From NCBI GenBank assembly GCA_018398765.1, contig JAHBMJ010001140.1:3132-67131 (forward strand): DNA of 64,000 nt, in the 5' to 3' direction. A model generated the notes under the pieces. That model worked only from the letters and a program-made list of their open reading frames with translations. It was not told the DNA's origin and searched no databases. A program made the translations under genes and the position numbers. Shown here one piece after another: positions 47,582-64,000 of this stretch. The DNA is from Chromera velia (lineage: Eukaryota; Sar; Chromeraceae). Numbering within the stretch: the stretch's first letter is position 1; every line of letters begins with the position of its first letter.

Positions 47582-48688
47582 TCAGTTCTCCATCGGGGCT
47601 GCGTAGGGAGTTATGTGTGTTTCCTTCTTTTCGATATTTCGGATGCTCCTCAGGATCTGACCGTACAGAGCATGCTCCCTCCCCAGCTCGGCCTCGCAAG
47701 ACTCCAAAGCTCGGCAGAAGGCTCGGTGCCCCTCCGAATACCTCCTGAGGTGCTGGCACTCTACGGCCAGGTTGAAGTACGCAGCTGTGAGGGGTGTGGT
47801 CTCCGCTGCCTCGGACGAAGGAGGGAGTTTGGGGACGCTGTCATCCCCTTTCATGCCCCCCCCCCTCCCCAGATTTGCAGTGCAGGTCTGGGCTTTTGTG
47901 GGGCCAGAGAGACCATCATTGTTGGCTCCGCTCATCACCTGCTCTTCGGAGAGAGTCACGGATCGAAATCCCGTTGTTTCCTCGAGACCTAGTATCTTTC
48001 GCTTCTCTGTCACGAGCATCTTCAAGGCAACGTAGGCATGCTTCCGTGCCTCATCGTGCCTACCCATATGGGACAGGAGGGCACAGATGTTCAAATGGGT
48101 TCCTGCAGGGTTTTGGGACTTTCCTTTGAGTTTGGTCTCAATGGCCAGGGCCTTCTTCAGGTACTGATATGCAGTGTGGGGCTGGTCCTGGTGCTTGTAG
48201 TAACACCCGAGGTTGTTGAATGTGACGGCTTTGAGAACTTTCTTTGCGGAATCAGCCATGAAGGAGTTATGGGGCTGGGTGATCGTGTCTGCTTGCTTCA
48301 AAGTCCGCAGGGACTCCGCGTATTGACCCTCTTTCAACAACCGCATTGCAACCGAATTATAAGATACCACCAACTTCTCAAAAAGTGAGGAGATGACTGC
48401 GGAGATATTCGGATCTGAGTGAACTTCTGCCGGGGTGATGTGACCGAGAACCTCTTCCAGTAGATTGATCATCTTGCTGTAAGACCCGTCCTTCTGCAAC
48501 CTCATCGCGTCATTGTTGATTGAGATCAACTTTTCATGAAGCGTTTCAGGCCGCCAGACTGAAGATTCCCCTTCCCCCCGTTCTTCTCGATCCCTCTCTC
48601 CCTCGGTTTCACCGTCCGACTTTCTCTCTCTGTCTCTGTCAGCCTGAGAGGCAGACTGAAGAGAGCTGTGGAGCCCCTCGTCCGACAT
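47582..48688 (-). CDS. Tetratricopeptide-repeat protein, intronless
   Basis: 368 residues from ATG 48688 (MSDEGLHSS). An apparent extension upstream in the same frame has no ATG. After a charged, low-complexity N-terminus (about 1-45, DRDRERKSDGE), helix-turn-helix repeats follow: INNDAMRLQKDGSYSKMINLL, SVAMRLLKEGQYAESLRTLKQA, TFNNLGCYYKHQDQPHTAYQYL, THLNICALLSHMGRHDEARKHA and, after a Gly/Ser/Thr-rich insert, AAYFNLAVECQHLRRYSEGH. These are TPR units, which build a protein-binding superhelix. The partner is unknown. The lack of introns is unusual among its multi-exon neighbours. It diverges from the large IQ-motif gene. Confidence 0.85.
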   Translation of the reverse strand: MSDEGLHSSLQSASQADRDRERKSDGETEGERDREERGEGESSVWRPETLHEKLISINNDAMRLQKDGSYSKMINLLEEVLGHITPAEVHSDPNISAVISSLFEKLVVSYNSVAMRLLKEGQYAESLRTLKQADTITQPHNSFMADSAKKVLKAVTFNNLGCYYKHQDQPHTAYQYLKKALAIETKLKGKSQNPAGTHLNICALLSHMGRHDEARKHAYVALKMLVTEKRKILGLEETTGFRSVTLSEEQVMSGANNDGLSGPTKAQTCTANLGRGGGMKGDDSVPKLPPSSEAAETTPLTAAYFNLAVECQHLRRYSEGHRAFCRALESCEAELGREHALYGQILRSIRNIEKKETHITPYAAPMEN

Positions 48689-49736
48689 CCTGTCGCACCT
48701 TTCGATCGGCAACAGCTAAAGAAAGGCAGCAGGCTCTCCTGCAAGACAGTCTGTACCCAAAGAAGGAACACCGCTGTCAATCAGATTTGGAAAACGCAAA
48801 GGCGGATCAACTCATTCGTGCAAGTACAGAGGCCTGCCAACAATTAATGGAAAGGCTTTTATGCGCACTCTCTGAAGAGACGAATAGTCTTCTGTTGTTC
48901 TTTGCTTCCCGATTCTTCACCGGCCGTCTCTCTCCAGAAACCAATCGAAGGAAATAGACAGGCAAACTGCTTTCTTTGATTGCACTGTCTTCGCAAGCGC
49001 TTTCCTGTCACATCGACGGATGAATTTGAAAACTCTTCAGCTGCGTGTCTTCGTGGATCGATGGGTGCATTGTTCGAATATGTTGAAATATGTATATGCA
49101 CATTCTTTAATACAAGTCGTCGGAGAATTATAATGGAAAAAAAAAATATTATTATGTATATATCTGCATGATCTCTGCATGCAATGCGTGATGACAAAAT
49201 TCATGCATGCGCAAGAACATATATGCACGCGCATGCATGGCGCGCAAAACGCGCGAAGCGCTGCATACCGATACCAAAAACATGCACACAGTTTATAATA
49301 CAGAACGAATAAAAATCACTCTTCACACATATATATATATATTCATTATTACTATATTAATATGTATGTTACACAATATATATACGTATGTTTATCTCGT
49401 TCATCAGAGAAAGCAGGCTTTGTCAATTGCAGATGGTGGGGTTTGAGCCACTCGTCTACATGTGGAGAAGTTGGACTGCTCACAAGCTGCACAAGAGGCT
49501 CCGGGTTGATAGACATGCAGCTGCAGCGTCAGTGCAGAGGCTCGCATGCATGTCTCGCAGCATTGGCAAGAAATCTAAGCGAATGATTCACTTGCAGACC
49601 GTGTCATTGAAACGCCCCACATGGGTGCTGATTCCAAGCAACTGATTTATGGTTGCGTACGCTCCCGTACGCTTCCCTCTATGTATATGTGGCCCGTGGC
49701 CGCGACTGCAGTCTGAAAGAAAAACAAGAACAAGAA
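48689..49736. other. Divergent intergenic region (TPR / IQ-motif genes)
   Basis: About 1 kb between the two start codons. 49070-49400 is AT-rich with (AT)n patches and ATGCATGC runs. No gene is supported; both promoters are presumably here. Confidence 0.5.
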
Positions 49737-62250
<12,514 letters not shown>

Positions 62251-63271
62251 GTTGGTTCGTAGGGTTATTGTTTTTTTTGTGTGTCTGGCTGTTTGTTTTG
62301 TTTTTTGTTTGTCTCGGGACCTTTCAGTTCAGCTCATATGGGCAACAATCGGTTTTTGGAGGATCCGCAGAAAGTACCCGAATACAGACGAAGGACTGCT
62401 TGCAGCCTGTCAGATGAATCGCCATCTGCAAGTATAGATGGCAAAAGGAAGTGTGGGTCGAGAAGAGTCGAGAAATGTGAAGGGACTGACGGGCTTGCCA
62501 GTGTCCGACAGATGGAAGAAACTCAAGAGAGAAGACGCCACTCCCGTCTCTATGGAGACAAGAACTGAAAAATAAGCTGACAGGCAAGGAGGACTGCGGA
62601 CAGAGGGACCTCCCATGATGAGCCTAAATTTCGTTCCCCGCAGGATTTTGACCTCTCTTGACTTCTGTGAAGACGAAGCTGCCTCTCTCTCACCTTTGTG
62701 TGGTCAGTCACCATCGCCTGGGGAGTGTGCAAACCACGTGGAGAATTTGATTTTGTCACAGTCATTTGGTGTGTTCCCGCCGTTCTATTCGCATTCACTC
62801 CCCATGTATTGAATAAGTTTGTCAATTGACATATTATCCTAAGCAGAAATCGGGTCTTTCCAGCAAAACTAGCGTAAAACAATATACCTTTGTAGACTGA
62901 TATGATCTGTTTCATTTGATTACTTTTGCAGCTGACAAACGCCGAGCGGCATGTGGGTAGTCCTTTTGGAAGAATGGAGACGCGTTTTTCCCCTCACAAG
63001 AGAGAGTCGCATCTAGGTGAGAAACTTCCTGTAATCATTGTGTGTATAGACACTTCAATTCACAGGTAGTGATTTGACATTAATTGTCAGTGTATCTAGA
63101 AAACCATATTAAAACGTCTTAAACAGCCAGAAAATAAAACTATTCACCATTTTATGCAATTATAATACCAATTTCACGTACTGCTTTAATTTACTTAACA
63201 TATTATTAATTATTATAGTAATCATCTAGCTAGTCATGCTCCTCTTACTACTTTTATTCTAGCTTTTATTA
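62251..63271. other. Possible 3' end of the IQ gene, then AT-rich spacer
   Basis: Candidate last exons start after TTTCAG or TTCAG at about 62328-62333 (two open frames), after CCCCGCAG at 62643 and after TTTTGCAG at 62931. I cannot choose between them. 63060-63260 is AT-rich with no features. Confidence 0.4.
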
Positions 63272-63604
63272 CTACCAATCTCGCTTGCCCCCAATCTCGT
63301 CTGCCTCAATTTTTTTATGCTCATCTGTCCTTACCCCATCGTATTTCAGCTTTTCTATCTGGAGGGAGCTGACATAACGATATTTTTCCGTGTTTCTGCC
63401 AAACTCCGTTGCCAGGTCAAAGATCGTTGCACAAGGAAAATTCAGAGCGTCATCATCAATCCAACTTATCTTTTCGTAGCTAGCTACAGACTTCTTGTTA
63501 AGCTGATAGCCTGGACGTGGTCTGTCCTCTTCTTCTCGGTTTGGTTCGTATAAAAGATTAATAGGATTCTGTGCAGAATCCCCTTTGGGGATGGGGTCTA
63601 GCAT
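63272..63604 (-). CDS. Small hypothetical protein, 110 residues
   Basis: ATG at 63604. Charged and soluble, with protein-like composition (LYEPNREEEDRPRPGY; ISWIDDDALNFPCATIFDLATEFG; IEKLKYDGVRTDEHKKIEADE). No family recognised. It may be an exon of a gene continuing outside the window or a fragment of an element. Confidence 0.35.
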   Translation of the reverse strand: MLDPIPKGDSAQNPINLLYEPNREEEDRPRPGYQLNKKSVASYEKISWIDDDALNFPCATIFDLATEFGRNTEKYRYVSSLQIEKLKYDGVRTDEHKKIEADEIGGKRDW

Positions 63605-64000
63605 CCTCCCTCAGCCCTCTTCACACTGCCCTGCTTAAGCTATGCATTTTGCTTGTCACATGCATGCATGCATGTACAGACTTTGCAGATCCGGTTGGGG
63701 TCACTGTTACGTCGCGACCGGGTCGGTCTGCGTCTCGCTGCGACCGCCCATGCCACTAGTGCCCCTGGCACCCTATCACTCTCTAATTCAATTTACTCTG
63801 CAAGGACTAGCAAGGACCGAGGAATTTAGACAGTAATTTAGAGGAATTTAGCAAATTTTAGAGGTCAATTTCTCGTGAACTGCATGTGAATCTTAAAAGA
63901 ACAAGCGCATCTTTTAGATATGCCTGCGCCATCACTGTTGTAATGCCTGTTATAATATAAGTCAGTTCGCGCGCATTGCGTACGGAGTCAAGTGAGTATA
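63605..64000. other. Window edge, possible foldback element arm
   Basis: 63800-63900 contains GGAATTTAGA, GGAATTTAGC and TTTCTCGTGA words like the left arm of the foldback elements near 26.5 and 27.4 kb. It may be a third, diverged copy. No gene is seen. Confidence 0.35.

Noticed and set aside
49653-49736. N-terminal extension of the IQ-motif gene
   Set aside because: It begins at a TTG codon; the first ATG in frame is 49737.

Overview
The window looks like nuclear DNA of an alga with a complex red-lineage plastid, most probably a photosynthetic alveolate of the chromerid type such as Chromera velia. This assignment is inference. Three observations support it. Genes are split into many short exons. 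Three or four unrelated proteins start with a signal peptide whose predicted cleavage leaves Phe at +1 of a transit peptide (the usual entry code of red complex plastids). One of these proteins is a type II fatty-acid-synthesis enzyme. Introns and spacers are full of microsatellites.

Layout. 0.2-2.45 kb: a broken Ty3/gypsy chromovirus fossil. 3.9-6.3 kb (minus): a decayed ankyrin-repeat gene. 8.3-9.4 kb (plus): an unrecognised 372-residue open frame. 11.7-21.2 kb (plus): a 16-exon gene that I could join by hand with every intron phase in agreement. It encodes a plastid-type precursor fusing a TrhO-like tRNA uridine-34 hydroxylase to a TrmR-like O-methyltransferase. 22.2-28.5 kb: tandem repeats, a broken coiled-coil ORF, an LRR fragment and foldback elements. 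28.5-31.0 kb (minus): two-exon plastid FabD. 32.9-41.9 kb (minus): a 15-exon plastid carotenoid cleavage oxygenase. 42.5-46.4 kb (plus): a four-exon, plastid-targeted SET-domain protein methyltransferase, head to head with the carotenoid oxygenase. 47.6-48.7 kb (minus): an intronless TPR protein, head to head with a very large IQ-motif gene (49.7-62.3 kb or beyond, plus, at least 21 exons). 63.3-63.6 kb (minus): a small hypothetical ORF.

How the genes work together. FabD, the carotenoid oxygenase, the SET methyltransferase and the tRNA-modifying fusion all carry plastid-type leaders, so the middle of the window is rich in plastid-service genes: lipid synthesis, carotenoid turnover, protein methylation and wobble-base modification. 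The TPR and IQ-motif proteins look cytoskeletal or scaffold-like and are not assigned.

The most interesting item is the TrhO-TrmR-like fusion. In bacteria, separate proteins make 5-hydroxyuridine at tRNA position 34 and then methylate it to 5-methoxyuridine. Here both activities appear to sit on one plastid-targeted polypeptide. A second theme is splicing: about half of the inferred donors have C at +3 (GTCAGT, GTCGGT, GTCCGT), and many donors and acceptors grade directly into microsatellites that repeat the splice signal. All exon joins were made by eye from phase, GT-AG ends and family motifs, without transcript evidence.
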